From contig JAJKFJ010021911.1 in NCBI GenBank assembly GCA_027382625.1, forward strand, positions 1-64,000: a DNA stretch of 64,000 bases. Direction: 5' to 3'. This document shows positions 47,095-59,005 of this stretch, piece after piece; position 1 is the stretch's first letter; the number at the start of each line of letters is the position of its first letter. Under the pieces are notes generated by a model. It was not told where the DNA came from. It was given only the letters and a program-made list of their open reading frames with translations, and did no database searches. The translations under genes were made by a program, and so were the position numbers. Source of the stretch: Tetmemena sp. SeJ-2015 (taxonomy: Eukaryota > Ciliophora > Spirotrichea > Sporadotrichida > Oxytrichidae).

Positions 47095-49750
47095 ATGGAC
47101 ATAGACTCAGGTCCCTAGCGACCCTAATTCCACAACTCGGGCAAGGCTCTCTCAAATAGAGCGCCCACTCAAATTAACCAAGAGCAGGCACCAAACTACC
47201 AACAAAGCCAAAGTGAAATATCCGAAGTTCAACTTCACCTATAAAAGCCCCAATTCAAGAATTCAGGGGCACAGGGAAATTTGAACTTGAAGGATAGCGA
47301 TGGCTGGAAGAAGCAACTCTAGAATAGTCTGGAGGATCCCAACTATGGCAGCTATGACTATGATAGAGATCCTTACAGGTAGCAACAGGAATTCTTTGAA
47401 GCTTCTAACATTCATCAGAACTTTATTAATAAGTAATATATAGAATGATATTTTAACTAGAGGCAAGGCTATTAGAAGAAAGGATAGCATGGCTACCAGA
47501 AGAGTCAGGACATAGTTGGTGCCTCCTCTAAAAACGACAGGAGCTACAATAATCAGGGTTCGTACTAAAATAATAGAAATCAGCAGAATTTCTAGAAAAG
47601 ACAATCGATAGGTAGTAACCACAGTGGCTATAACAGTAACCAGCAGCAATCTCAGGGTCCCAACTAAGGCAAAAGGAATAGCTATGGTAGCGCCTCAGGC
47701 GGGAGAGGTAGGAGCAACAATTCTGGCTAGAAGCATAATAGGAATGATGATTTGCCCATAGCTGACTATGATGCAGATAAATTGCATTCAAACTTTTACA
47801 TTCTTTATCTTATAATTTCTCAGATAGACTGAACATTAGCGTTCACTAAAACAAGCAAACTGGTAAAGACACAGTAGTCATCATCAAGAGATCTCTCAAG
47901 ACCTTCATCTATCATGCAGATGACTACTATAGAGACAAGGGATCCAAGAGAAATAACTTTACTAATCAATAGATAGAGATGCCTCAAGAACGGGAGCTGA
48001 AGAAGTTCTACAAGCTGAGATACTATCTTTTCAGCAAGTACGACAGAGGGGTAAAGATTGACGAGGAAAGTTGGTATTCAATAACCCCAGAGACTGTGGC
48101 AAAGCATGTTGCCAACAAGGTCGCAGATGTGTTCGGAGAGGGAAACGCAAATGTCATGGATGCCTTCTGCGGAGTTGGTGGCAACGTAATCTAGTTTGCT
48201 AGGAAGTGCGCTTTCGCAGTAGGAAACGGTAAGTGAATCACGAAATTACTTTCCAATTATATTAAACTCAGGTTTTAGACTTTGATAAATCCAAGTGTGA
48301 ATCTTGTCTCCACAATGCAAAAATATACAGCACTGATCACAATCTCTAGATACTCAATAAGGATGTCTTGTAACTAAAGCTGGAGGATATTTAGTATCCT
48401 GAGAACACCGCTTCTAAAATCAATGTGGTATTCATGTCCCCTCCATGGGGAGGCGTGGGCTATAATCAACTTGAGGAGTATAAACTATCTTATCTCTATC
48501 CAGACTTCGTCTCTACAATTAAAACTGCTTTGAAATTCTCTCGCAACCTTATACTATTTCTACCAAAGAACACTTCAATCTAAGAACTCATAGACGCTCT
48601 AATTCCTTTCGCATCTGAGTTTAATGATGACATCGAAGGTGAGGGTAAAAACGAATTGAAGCTGGAAGTTGAGTAGATCATCTATGGAGAGAGTTGCAAG
48701 GGTATCCATATTTACACTGGTGAAATGGTTCAGCTTGACTACCGCGAGTTGGTAGAGCATTTTTACACTCGCTACTGCCACTCTTATGCAAACCCCTCTG
48801 ATGACGTCTATCACAAGATCATCCTGGGCAACATCTTCGAACTTTGTGGCTTCAATCATTTCGTGGAGTATTTCAAAGGTGATCACCTCATTTAGCAAGA
48901 GCAGGAGAGGCAAAGAGAGCGCCAGGATAAACGTAGAAAGTCTTTCAATAGCGCAACTAGTGGAGGCGCGAGTGAGAAAAGCTAGAATGATAGTACTGGT
49001 GGCCACTGCGCTAAGATCTCACTGCAGAAGATTATAAAGAAGATCCAGAAGAAGTTCAGTGAGGAGGAGTGGAACTACTTGAAGAAGTACCACAAGCGGA
49101 ACCGTAACAACTCAAGAAAGGGCTCCTCTACTCTCTCCCACGTGTCTATGGAGGAAGAGAAGCGATCTTAGAAGAGTGAGACCTCTTCTTTGAAAAGCGC
49201 TCAGCGAAGCACCACATCAAGTGTCAAAGGTACTTAAAACTCTCAGAACACACCCACATCTGGTAAATCAATCAAAAATGCTAAAGTAGATAAACTTACT
49301 TCAAAATACGGCAACAAGTACGCATTTGACCAGGATGAGGATGCGGAACTGCACTCATAGTCGAATAGAAATGAAGATGAGGAATTCGACTAGGTGTTTG
49401 AGACAGAAGAGCTTAACACGAGTAGCCTAGCCAATAGCAAGAAGAAGGTGGTGCATTTCTAGGACACTCAAGATCATATAGTCTAACTCAAGGATCTTTC
49501 AGAGAAGGACTTCATCGAATTGGTGGGTAATAAAAACCAAGACTAGCGTTTCTATGGATGGTTGCACTTTGGACCTATTGACGATCACAAGGAGAAGCAG
49601 AGCAATCCAGTGCAAGACATCGAATACCTAAACTGGCTCTATGACATCAACCTGTTTATGGAGGCAGACGTCGACACCCATATGGAGGAGAGCGAAGAGA
49701 ACAGCTTTGGGAAGAGGGACAGGATCTACTCCCTTGATAACCAATTATGA
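47095..49750 (+). CDS. TGS1: Trimethylguanosine synthase (TGS1), snRNA/snoRNA cap hypermethylase
   Basis: Adds two methyl groups to the N2 of m7G caps, using SAM, to give the trimethylguanosine cap. The N-terminal ~230 residues are Gln/Asn/Gly-rich with RGR motifs (YGSASGGRGRSNNSGQKHN). The catalytic region has the family signature KKFYKLRYYLFSKYDRGVKI, DEESWYSITPETVAKHVA and the SAM motif VMDAFCGVGGNVIQFARK. It continues INVVFMSPPWGGVGYNQLEE (catalytic PPWGG), LILFLPKNTS, and a Lys/Arg/Ser-rich C-terminal extension ending RDRIYSLDNQL with TGA at 49748. Interruptions lie at about 47415-47455, 47790-47830 and 48229-48275. The catalytic residues are intact. The long C-terminal extension beyond the methyltransferase domain is unusual for the family. 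Confidence 0.94.
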
Positions 49751-50280
49751 TCATAAGCAAGCTGAGAGTCAATCACCCTCCTACAAGTATATAAAGTAAT
49801 CTTAAGATTAATAAGAGAATCAAACCAAGAGAAAGAGAGAAGAGAGTTCAACTTATCAACGAGGCTTCAGAGCGCCTCAAACCAAAATAAAAAAATAAAT
49901 AAATTTAACTCACAAGATCATCGTAATCATAATCTTAAAGTCTTTCATAACTTTACTTCTAACATATCCCTCTCTTTCATTCTAATCTATATTTATTCAA
50001 GAGAGTTTTTTGTAAGTAGTGGAGAGTGTGTAAGATGTGAGTTTATTCCACAAAAGTGCAAGGAAAAGCTCCTCAGGCTCTCAATTAAGGGCAACGGAGC
50101 GATTTAATTGGTCGAACTTTCAATAAAAGGAGTGTCTGGCTCGATAGTCCAATAATTCAAATTATAATCTATAATAACACTCAAACACAACAGAATTCTT
50201 ACTGCTTACCTAATAAATAACTCACAATCATAACCAAATATCAACCAAACGAGATCATCATTAATTATTGTAATTGTGAT
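49751..50280. other. Intergenic, upstream of asparagine synthetase
   Basis: AT-rich with no supported coding segment. Confidence 0.6.
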
Positions 50281-52187
50281 ATGTGCGGCATTTTCGGAGT
50301 ATTCTTCGGGGAAAACCTCGACATCGCAGCTCTCATCAAGAGCTCACACCACCTTCAACACAGAGGCAGAGACGGCTTCACCTACACCGTCGGAAAGCAA
50401 ACTGATAAATATTTTACTCTCCTCTATTAATTAATTCTTATCGTAGTTTTGATTATATGCTCGGGCATTACAGACACATTGTTATCGACAAGACACACGG
50501 AACTCAGCCTTTCTACCACGGCGAAGAGGAGGGCAAGAAGATCATTTGGATCATGAACAGTGAGGTCTACAACCACTCATCCATCAAGGCAGAGACTGAC
50601 CCCCAACACTATGTTGAGACTTGCAGTGACTCAGCAGCCATCGGCTATCTCTATATGTAGTACGGCAGAGAGAAGGCTAACATCGCTCAACTCACAAGAA
50701 AGATGAATCATGATTGAAGTGCTTACGATTAATAGCGATTTAATTAATGGACGGCAAGTTCGCTTTCATTCTTTACGACGAGGAGAAGAAATATCTATTC
50801 ATAGGCAGAGACCACATGGGCTTGTGCCCTCTCTACTGGGGCCACAACAAAGACGGCTCTATGTACATTGCAAGTGAGCTGAAGGCTATAGAGAGCATAT
50901 GTGAGAACTACACATACTTCCCACCAGGTCACTGCTACTCCAGCACTCAGGGCATGCAGCGCTGGTATGACCCCGAGTGGCAGTATATCATCCCTGCTCC
51001 TCAGTCAATGGACACTCAGGCTACTCTCATTCGCGAGACCCTCGTAGCTGCTTGCAAGAAGAGACTGATGTCTGATGTGCCTCTGGCCTTCCTTCTCTCT
51101 GGAGGACTTGACTCTTCCCTTATCTGCAGTATCATTAAGCGTTTGGTGCCAGACCAAGAGATCCACACTTTCAGCATTGGTATAGCTGGCTCCCCAGATC
51201 TTGTTGCTGCCAAGGAGGTCGCTGACTTCTTGGGCACCACTCACCACGAGTACCACTTCACCGTCGATGAAGCCATCAATGTCGTCAAGGAAGTAGTCTA
51301 CTACATCGAGAGCTTCGAATAAGTCAGAGCTTCAGTTCCCATGTACAAAGTTAGCTCAATAGTTTTATAGTGTGTATTTTCTTATACTTACTGACAAGAA
51401 AGATTAAGGAAGAGGGCTTTAAGGTTGTGCTCTCCGGTGAAGGCTCAGACGAGATCCTCGGAGGCTACTTGTACTTCCACTATGCTCCCAACGAGGACGA
51501 ATATCACCGCGAACTCGTCAGGAAGGTAACCAGACTGCATCAGTGGGATGTGCTCAGAGCCAACAAAGTAGGCCACGCCGGAGGAGTTGAGGTGCGCTGT
51601 CCCTTCCTTGACAGAGATCTGATCGAGGTAGTGATGAACACCGACCCCCGCCTCAAGATGTGCGACCTCAAGAGCAAGCCAGATGGAGTGCACCCTAAGC
51701 TCGAGAAGTACATTCTTAGAAAGGCCTTCGACACCCCCCAGCAGCCCTTCCTACCTGAGAAACTTCTCTGGAGACAGAAGGAGTAGTTCAGTGACGGTGT
51801 GGGATACGACTGGGTCAACGGACTTAAGGAGTATGCTGAGCGCCTTATCTCTGATGATGTGTGGGCCCATAGACACATCACCTATCCCTTCGACGCTCCC
51901 CGCACCAAGGAATACTACCTCCTCCGTCAAATATTGCAATGTTATTGATAGAATTTGAAGATATGATGCAAATTTTTGAGACTCATTTCCCAAGCTTGAG
52001 CGCCGGTAAGACTGTCCCTAAGGATCTATCGATTGCTTGCTCAACACCAGAGGCCATCTACTGGAACCCCGCATGGCGCGAAACCCAAGAAATCTCAGGA
52101 AGAGCCCTGCAAATTCACGAGTAAGCCTACGAAGCAGATATCGAGGAACACCACGCCGTTGACTCAGACCTTCAATATGAATTATGA
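50281..52187 (+). CDS. ASNS: Asparagine synthetase, glutamine-hydrolysing
   Basis: Converts aspartate, glutamine and ATP to asparagine in the cytosol. It starts [20 protein letters not shown], with Cys2 as the class II glutamine-amidotransferase nucleophile, followed by [10 protein letters not shown]. The synthetase domain has the ATP-binding PP-loop [20 protein letters not shown], then [36 protein letters not shown] and WNPAWRE near the C-terminus. It ends at TGA 52185. Four IESs with pointers TGAT, ATG, TAC and CAAAT must be removed. The in-frame TAA/TAG at about 51319, 51784 and 52122 fall at Gln positions. Length after removal (about 575 aa) agrees with eukaryotic ASNS. No GT-AG intron is seen. 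Confidence 0.97.
50403..50449 (+). other. ASNS IES 1, pointer TGAT
   Basis: TGAT occurs at 50403-50406 and 50450-50453. The join gives [19 protein letters not shown]. Confidence 0.85.
50703..50746 (+). other. ASNS IES 2, pointer ATG
   Basis: ATG occurs at 50703-50705 and 50747-50749. The join gives [19 protein letters not shown]; the insert carries an in-frame TGA. Confidence 0.85.
51344..51384 (+). other. ASNS IES 3, pointer TAC
   Basis: TAC occurs at 51344-51346 and 51385-51387. The join gives [18 protein letters not shown], matching the ASNS consensus PMYLLSRKIK. Confidence 0.9.
51928..51968 (+). other. ASNS IES 4, pointer CAAAT
   Basis: CAAAT occurs at 51928-51932 and 51969-51973. The join gives [19 protein letters not shown] in frame. 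Confidence 0.9.
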
Positions 52188-53255
52188 ATATATAACTTTC
52201 AAATTTGTGGTAATTGATTGGAGCAATGATTTGAAGAACTTTAATGACGCAGAAGGAGTGAGTTTGAAAAGATATTGAGTAAATGCAAATACTTTGGAAT
52301 AACAGAGGCATGCAACAACTCTCTCTCTCTTTTCTCAAGCACTCCCTAAGTGTACAAACAATCAACAACATGACTTATTTATAATAATCTTATTTATGGA
52401 TAAACATATTGAGATATAATATACCAGAGCCGATGATTTAAATTTGAATATAGAACAAATAGAGTAGTTCACTATAATTTACACGCTAATCCTTATATTT
52501 AACTTTCTCTCCAGTCTCTATTCTCGTTTATAAATTCAAAAGCACCCCAAATATTAACAAATTTATATTCGCTTATTAATTTCTATTAAAATATTAAGCA
52601 TATTTAAATTAAATGACATAAATCTATTTCGTTTAAATTCCAATTTTACTACTCATGAAATCATGATAAGATTTTTAAATAATAATTAAGCATATCAAGA
52701 AAGAATTCCGTTGATAATATCACATAAATATATTTCCAAACATTAATAAAAAATGAATAGGATTAAACAATTTTCAATTAACTTTTATTTTCCCAAAAGA
52801 TAAATAAAATCAAAGTTATAATTTATTAATCCAGGCTTACTTTATTTATGCTGAATTCTATTTCAATTTCCATTCAAAATAAATAAAGTTTGCTCAACTA
52901 ATTTAACTCTAACTCATATTATGTCATAATTAAAGAGAGTGTGATCTTAAAGAGGTATTTTTTGAATATATTTGGGGCTAATAATATTATTAGAGGGACT
53001 GTCACTACGTAAGCATCATGCAATTATTCGATTTAATATTTTGATCTATCCATTTCGAAGAAGTTATTTATTATGATACTCTATTTAGTAGCAACACACT
53101 TAGTTTATTACAAACACTTTTCTCTTTTCAAAATTATCTCACATTTAGGTCATCACCATACGAATATATTTCAAACTTAAACGATCAAAATAAATGTTAA
53201 AAGCAGAATATAATTTTCTGGATAAATATAGACTATGTTTAAGATTTATAATTAG
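52188..53255. other. Very AT-rich intergenic DNA
   Basis: About 1 kb, mostly A and T, with no supported coding or RNA gene. It is the spacer between the convergent ASNS gene and the next gene. Confidence 0.6.
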
Positions 53256-56227
53256 TCAGTTTGTATATTGGGTCTGCTTGAGTTGAGCGAGGACTCTCCT
53301 CTCTATCTTTTATTGCAGCTGGTAGGCCTCTACAAGTTACTGGCTGCTATTCTTTGCCTAAAAAATATAAAATGAGATCAAAATTAGTTTAAAAGTTATT
53401 TTTTGCCTAAGTCAGGATCAACAAACAATAAAATTTATTAACTTAATCATTTCCTCTCTCACCTCAATCAATAACATAAAACGAAATAAGTTAATTTATT
53501 TTCCTCAGCTAAGTCTATCTCTGCAGGAATCAGTGGCAACTCAGGCTCTTAAATTTATCTGCAATAAATATAGTTAATCAATAATTGTTGACTCTGGTTC
53601 TTCCTTCTACTACATTTCTAAAGCTTGTTTCAACTTAGCTTGTCTTTGCTTCTTGCTCATTCGAGAAACAAGCTTAGAAGATAAATTATCGCTTGTCCGA
53701 TTCAAAAGCCAACTTCTATTAAGAAGACTGGTGTTGGGCTAGTATTAGGAACCTTCTGCGTTACTTCCAAAAGCAGGCTGGAAAGTTTACCACTAAGACT
53801 CTGGGGAGTGCTTTCTTCGACTCCTCTTGAGGCCCCTCTAGGCCATGCTACTTAGAAATTAAATGCATTTATGATGATTCATTTAGATAATCAACTTAGC
53901 AGGGTGGCTGTACTTTCTAAATTAGCTAGCTGATAGGAAGTGTCAAACAGTGACTATTAGACGAAGCCATTTTCTCTCAAAGGACTTTTTAAAGTCTTCG
54001 AACCGAAGTTTGACTTAAAGGAAAGTTTTCTCCTCCCTAATTCTAGATAACTCTAATTATCTGGCTTTGAATTAGATTGTGACTGCTTTCTTTTCTCAAA
54101 TAAGTTCCTGTAGTTTTAGAGAGCTAAAGTTTTCGAGTTATCCTAATTTTCCAAAAATATAGTTGCCTAATGAGGATTAGAAGATTAGAAACTATTCTCT
54201 TAATCCTATCTCAAATTTGTAAATTGAATAGTACCCCTTCTCTTTTAGAAGACAGTTTGTACTCTCTTTAGTCTACTCTACAATTCCTAAGACCTTCTTT
54301 TATCGGTCAGCTATTCTTGATCGATTGATCTGAATTAACTCATTTTGGTGTCCTCTGAATTTTAACTTTACTGTTTGGAATTAAGCAAATGGATAATGAA
54401 GCCATTATACTTTTTGCTATCCCTCCTTTAAAACTTATCCTAGGAGGTTCTGTTTAAGAATCTCCCCTCAATCACTCTTCTTTCAATCTCCTTTAATTTA
54501 ACTTGATCTGCTTAAGAAGTGACGGTGGTCTCCTCATTGAATTCATTTACTTTGTCTTAGGACATCCTTCTTAGCTTCTCTCCCTGTTCAAGTCTCTGCT
54601 GTAGCATTTTCCTTTGGTTGAAATTGACAGCGTTAAGTTAACTTTTGGATTCTAGACCCAGAGCTTTCATCAAGGGAATATCAGACTAGGCCAGTCTCTC
54701 CACTTTCTAACTAAGAATTAAAATGTATTATATTCTTTCTCTGGAGTTAGACTGTGGGATGATTATTGATGCCTAGAGTTGGAGTTCATATATAAGGAAT
54801 CTTCTTTATTGAGTCGATTGTTTTGGTGAAATTTGATAGCCTTGAGTTTATCAATCAATTATTGCTGGTAATCATTCACTGACTTTATTATCTTTATATG
54901 CTTCGAGCAGTGATTAGAAAAATAATTCTTTCCATCATTTGTATTTGCGTGAGTGATCCTTGACTCTTGCATCGAGGCGGAAGTTCTAATCTCTAACAAA
55001 GCTCTTACTATGGAGTTGGAGCAACAAACTCGAGTGCAGGTGGTTCTAGGAGATATTGCTGCTCACCTTCATCTCACTAATTTGTTTCAAGATTCTGCTG
55101 TGGGATTGACGTAGCTCTTCCTTGGATATACTTCTGGGGAAATTCTCCTGGCTTGAATCTTTTTCCAGTTTTTAATCCTTCAGAGACGCAGTCAAAATAA
55201 AATATTGCTTCTAAAATAGAAGAAAGAAAGATTAATTTGCAGTTGAGGAAGTCTTTGATAAGATTATTTTCTGAAGTATGGGACTGCCATAGTAAGTATG
55301 CTATAGAGTTAAAGATAAATAATTATAGCGAATCTAATTTTGTAATGAGTTTGGGAAGATTTGATATTTAGGTTGTTGTTCGTCTAATGCAATAAATCAC
55401 TGTTGAGCTTGGAATGAGAATTTCATAAAATATACATTTGACTTATATGTATGTATTACTTTTTATAGTTTCAAGATCTATTGCTCTGATTGAAGCTCCT
55501 GAACGCATTTTCATTTTGCTTGAGTTCGTAATTCTTTTAGCTGCTTGAGTTATAGAGAACATTAGAATGACCACCATTCACAAGCTAATGGGCCCTTCCT
55601 GATTCTTGGAGCTCACCAATCTTCTTTGAATTTTTGGATCTGTGTGTAGACTTCTCCGACTAGAAAGAGGGAGTGACAACTGTTGAAATATTAGATCCTC
55701 TTTGTACTTCTTTCTTCTTTGATAAGTTTAGGTTTTAAGTTCCAGAGGATGCATCTTTTATCTAATTAAAAACAGTAAAATATATTTAAAATAGATTTAT
55801 CTTATTTTATATTGTATCAATTCTTTTTTATAACTAAAATTTATCAATAAAATTAGCTCTCATGACACATATCTAATATAACAATTTAAAAGTCATGAAA
55901 TGCATTTTTAAGTATTTTAAAAAAATAAATACTGAGTTATTCCTAAAATAGATGCCTCTCAACTATTAACTTGCATATAATTTTTTTATCAAAAATTTTT
56001 AGAAGTAGAGAAAATTAGGAATTACTCGACTAATTAAAATTTAATGAAAAGCATTCCGCTTTATAAATTTGGGATTTATTGGTATAAGGATTGGATGAGT
56101 TGAATTTATTCTTGACCATGCTAGATTTCTGAGAATTCTCATTGCTTTACTTAGTAAGTTGCAGCTCCTTTGTTTATTTTGAGACCGATCTTAAGGTTTT
56201 AATTTCAGTGCTTGAAGGATTCGCCAT
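53256..56227 (-). CDS. Ser/Asn/Gln-rich protein with C-terminal coiled coil, unrecognised
   Basis: Starts MANPSSTEIKTLRSVSKQTK at 56227 and ends LVEAYQLQQKIERRVLAQLK plus a short tail, with TGA at 53256-53258. Intermediate pieces are rich in Ser, Asn, Lys and Gln (for example LSSRRSLHTDPKIQRRLVSS, RTSDNLSSKLVSRMSKKQR, MQQKEEPE joined through a GAGT repeat to LPLIPAEIDLAEE). Many AT-rich interruptions, the largest at 55.75-56.05 kb, indicate IESs or introns; most joins were not resolved and scrambling cannot be excluded. No domain is recognised. Confidence 0.55.
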
Positions 56228-57429
56228 TTGATTATGCTGCTGCTGATGATGATAATTAAATTAATATTTTAACTTAAACTACCTAACAAAATGTAAATAC
56301 TTAATGCAGTTAAAGATTGTTAATTATAAACATAGAAGATAATATATTTATGGTGTTGTTGTTGTTGCTCTTTTTTATTCAATAATTTTATTTTACTTCC
56401 ATTTTATTTGAATATAATTTATGCAAATATCGGCTATATTTTTTTTAATGACTTGCATATGCAAAATATTTTAACAATTTTAAATTCGTGCAAAGCTAAA
56501 AAGGATCTTTAAAAAGGAGAAAAGGCTGCTTCCTCTTTATTTCATCCTCAAGCAAATGATAGTGTAATTATTTATAGCACAACTAAAAATTTTCTTACTT
56601 TTAAATTTTTAAATTCTCAAAAAGATTTCTACTTTTAAATAATTTTTTTAATTAAATTTATAATAAAACTTAGAATTAAAATTATTAAGAACTATCAAAA
56701 CAGCCATTCATTTAAATAGTTTAAGAGTATTGATATCTTTATATCTATTTTTCTCATAAAGGTATTAGATAAATTAATATTTATATAACGGTGTGTGTAA
56801 ATCTCTAATTATAAAATTTTGCATTTATTATTTAGAGAATCTATTGAGCAGCAAGATAGAGCTTTTTATGATATGAATTTCTCTCTAAAGTATTTGTTTA
56901 ATAATTTCTATAGTATCCAGACACTCAAAATCACGAGGTTGAAGAAGTAGAATAAGCTAAATTTTGCATTTTAAAATCGCAATAACAATCTAAAAATCCA
57001 ATTAGGCTATCTTAATTGCATTATAATCATCATCTTTATTGTTATAAGATTAATTAAAGAATCATTTTCATAGTATTCTAAAAACAACCTAAGCATTTAG
57101 TTTAATTCTGTAGCTTTAGAAGCACTAAATAGAATAAATTTAACCAGACTTATACTTAATAGCAACTATTAATATAGATTAAAAAAATAAAGTTACATAT
57201 AAAAAATATCTTGGCCTATTGTATTTATCAGGTATTAAATACATTTTCCAAATAATTGCTATATTTTTCAATTTCTTTAATTAATAACTAATCGTAATTA
57301 ACTATAAGCATTAAAAACTTATATTTTGCTCGGGTTATAAATATTTTCTATTTTTTTAGCAAAGTATAACTTATAATTTATTTATTTCTATCAAAGCATT
57401 AAATGAAATAAAATATGTTTTTTTGTTTA
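56228..57429. other. Very AT-rich DNA flanking the transposon-like element
   Basis: Roughly 80% A+T. A (TTG)n run lies near 56352-56368. No supported gene. Confidence 0.55.
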
Positions 57430-57467
57430 CCTCTGTTGTGGTGATTATCTGTCTTTCAATTATTTAT

Positions 57468-58079
57468 TAAGTCCATGCCCTATCTAACTGTGCCTATCGA
57501 TATCCTCGTGGCTTTGGAGATAATTTTAGATGCTCTCTATTCAAAGCGCTGGATATAGATGCTGTTGGTAATATTGCAGGTTAGCAAGGTAAGAAGCTCT
57601 CATATCAGGGAGTAACAATATTCTTAGTTGGTCTGTTCCTTCCGACAATGTATGGAACAAAGATCTCGTTCCTCAAAGCAATTCTTGCTGATGAGAAGAA
57701 AGCTCTCAAAACAATCGATGTCAACATGATGGAGATCCCAAACTATCCTGAGATCTCAGTCACTAAAATGTATGATGATGCGATGGGAGATCCGGAGGTT
57801 GCTCAATTCCTTCCTAACAAGGAACAACTTTTAAACAATTTGCCAGAAGGAAGGTTCTTCTTTGGCGTCCTTGCTACTGTACGTGCAGGGTCCCTCAAAG
57901 AGATCATTGAAGATGCCCCACAGGAAGAGTTTCCTAAGAAGGGGAGAACAAACCCAAAAAAGAAAGGGGAATATTATCAGCGACGAAGGGTTTTAAACAG
58001 CTTCAAAAGTACCCCATTCTCTAGAAAATTTTAGAGTTTAACTGTGTAGAAAACCCCCCGGATTTTGGCATCTAAATGA
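57468..58079 (+). CDS. Transposon-associated protein, possible TBE 22-kDa-type ORF
   Basis: Open frame (TAG as Gln) with NCAYRYPRGFGDNFRCSLF, a hydrophobic segment VTIFLVGLFLPTMYG, then IPNYPEISVTKMYDDAMGDP and LPEGRFFFGVLATVRAGSLK, ending in TGA at 58077. The start is uncertain: ATG codons lie at 57475 (other frame) and 57648, and the frame is open upstream of the latter. The position next to a convergent Tc1/mariner transposase suggests the accessory 22-kDa protein of TBE-type elements. That is an inference from layout and remembered family features; the biochemical function is unknown. The Lys/Arg-rich C-terminus after about 57940 lies in a homopolymer-rich patch and may be frameshifted. 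Confidence 0.55.
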
Positions 58080-58490
58080 AGGAGAGAGCAAAAGGTATTC
58101 AGACACGGAAGCAAAATATAAGCATCGGGGGGCAACCGCCTATCACTATACAAACTTGGGGGACAAACGAGATGCACATGGGATGGGGGAGCAGGTTCAA
58201 AGATGGGAAAGGGCTAGGTCCATCCCCCCCAACAGAAGAGAAAAAGGGAAAACCTCTTAAAAATCCCTTTTTCCCCAGAAAGAAAAAATTTTAAAGTCAG
58301 CTTTAAAGTTAAGCTTAAATATTTTTTCCTAAATATTCACTTTTCCTTATCTCGCACAAAATTTGTCTTCTCTTTTTCCCACTCTTTTACAACTCTCACT
58401 TTTAAAAATCTTCTGAAATCGATAGCTTAACAGCTTTAAAAGTAAAGAGCACCCAGCTTTTTAATAGGCCCCTTAACTAAATTCCAGCAG

Positions 58491-59005
58491 TAAACTCAAT
58501 GCCGTTGAAACTCTGGCGAGTAGGGAAACATTAAAAACGGGAAATGATGTTCAACTCAGCGTATGCCTTCTTCGTTTTCCTTTGTCTTGTGTACGCTGAG
58601 GTTGTCAACGAGTAGAACGATCTCACCGTCTGTGATCTTCTCTCTGAGCTTTTTAAAGGGAAAAGCAACATACTGCTTCGCTTGATAGAGCGGGGAAAGA
58701 AGGACATAAGCTTCTAAGCCTGATCTTCGCTGTTTCCTGCAATTAACGCATTTGTATTTTATATTTATTTTCTACTCGTAAACTTCTATGTTATCGTGCT
58801 TCTTTACCAACTCTTCTTCATGAAAGGGGTTGTGTGTGAAAAAACAGCTTCGTCAGCACATACAAACTTCACGCTTCCCTCTCACCCTGAGGAAAAATTT
58901 AAATAAATTTTAGAAATTTTATTTAAAAAATTTTTATGAAGTCTATAAAACGCTTTACTCGATTCACAGTTTTGTACGTTAAACCCTTTCAACGTAGATG
59001 TTTGT
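58491..59005 (-). pseudogene. Broken Tc1/mariner-type DDE transposase
   Basis: All three catalytic blocks can be seen on the minus strand but in different frames. The first Asp block is FVCADEAVFSHTTP at about 58820-58870. The second is ITDGEIVLLVDNLSVHK at about 58600-58660. The Glu block is FPYSPEF followed, after one extra T, by NGIEFT at about 58495-58530. An upstream piece TYKTVNRVKRFI (58955-58995) fits the region before the catalytic core. At least three frameshifts and a TGA make it non-functional as sequenced. The homopolymer nature of one shift leaves sequencing error possible. The DN and PxxNxIE signatures place it in the IS630/Tc1/mariner superfamily. Confidence 0.75.

Noticed and set aside
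50281..52187. Asparagine synthetase as a pseudogene because of in-frame TAA/TAG and frameshifts
   Set aside because: The TAA/TAG sit at Gln positions, and every frame break is a pointer-flanked insert whose removal restores the full enzyme.
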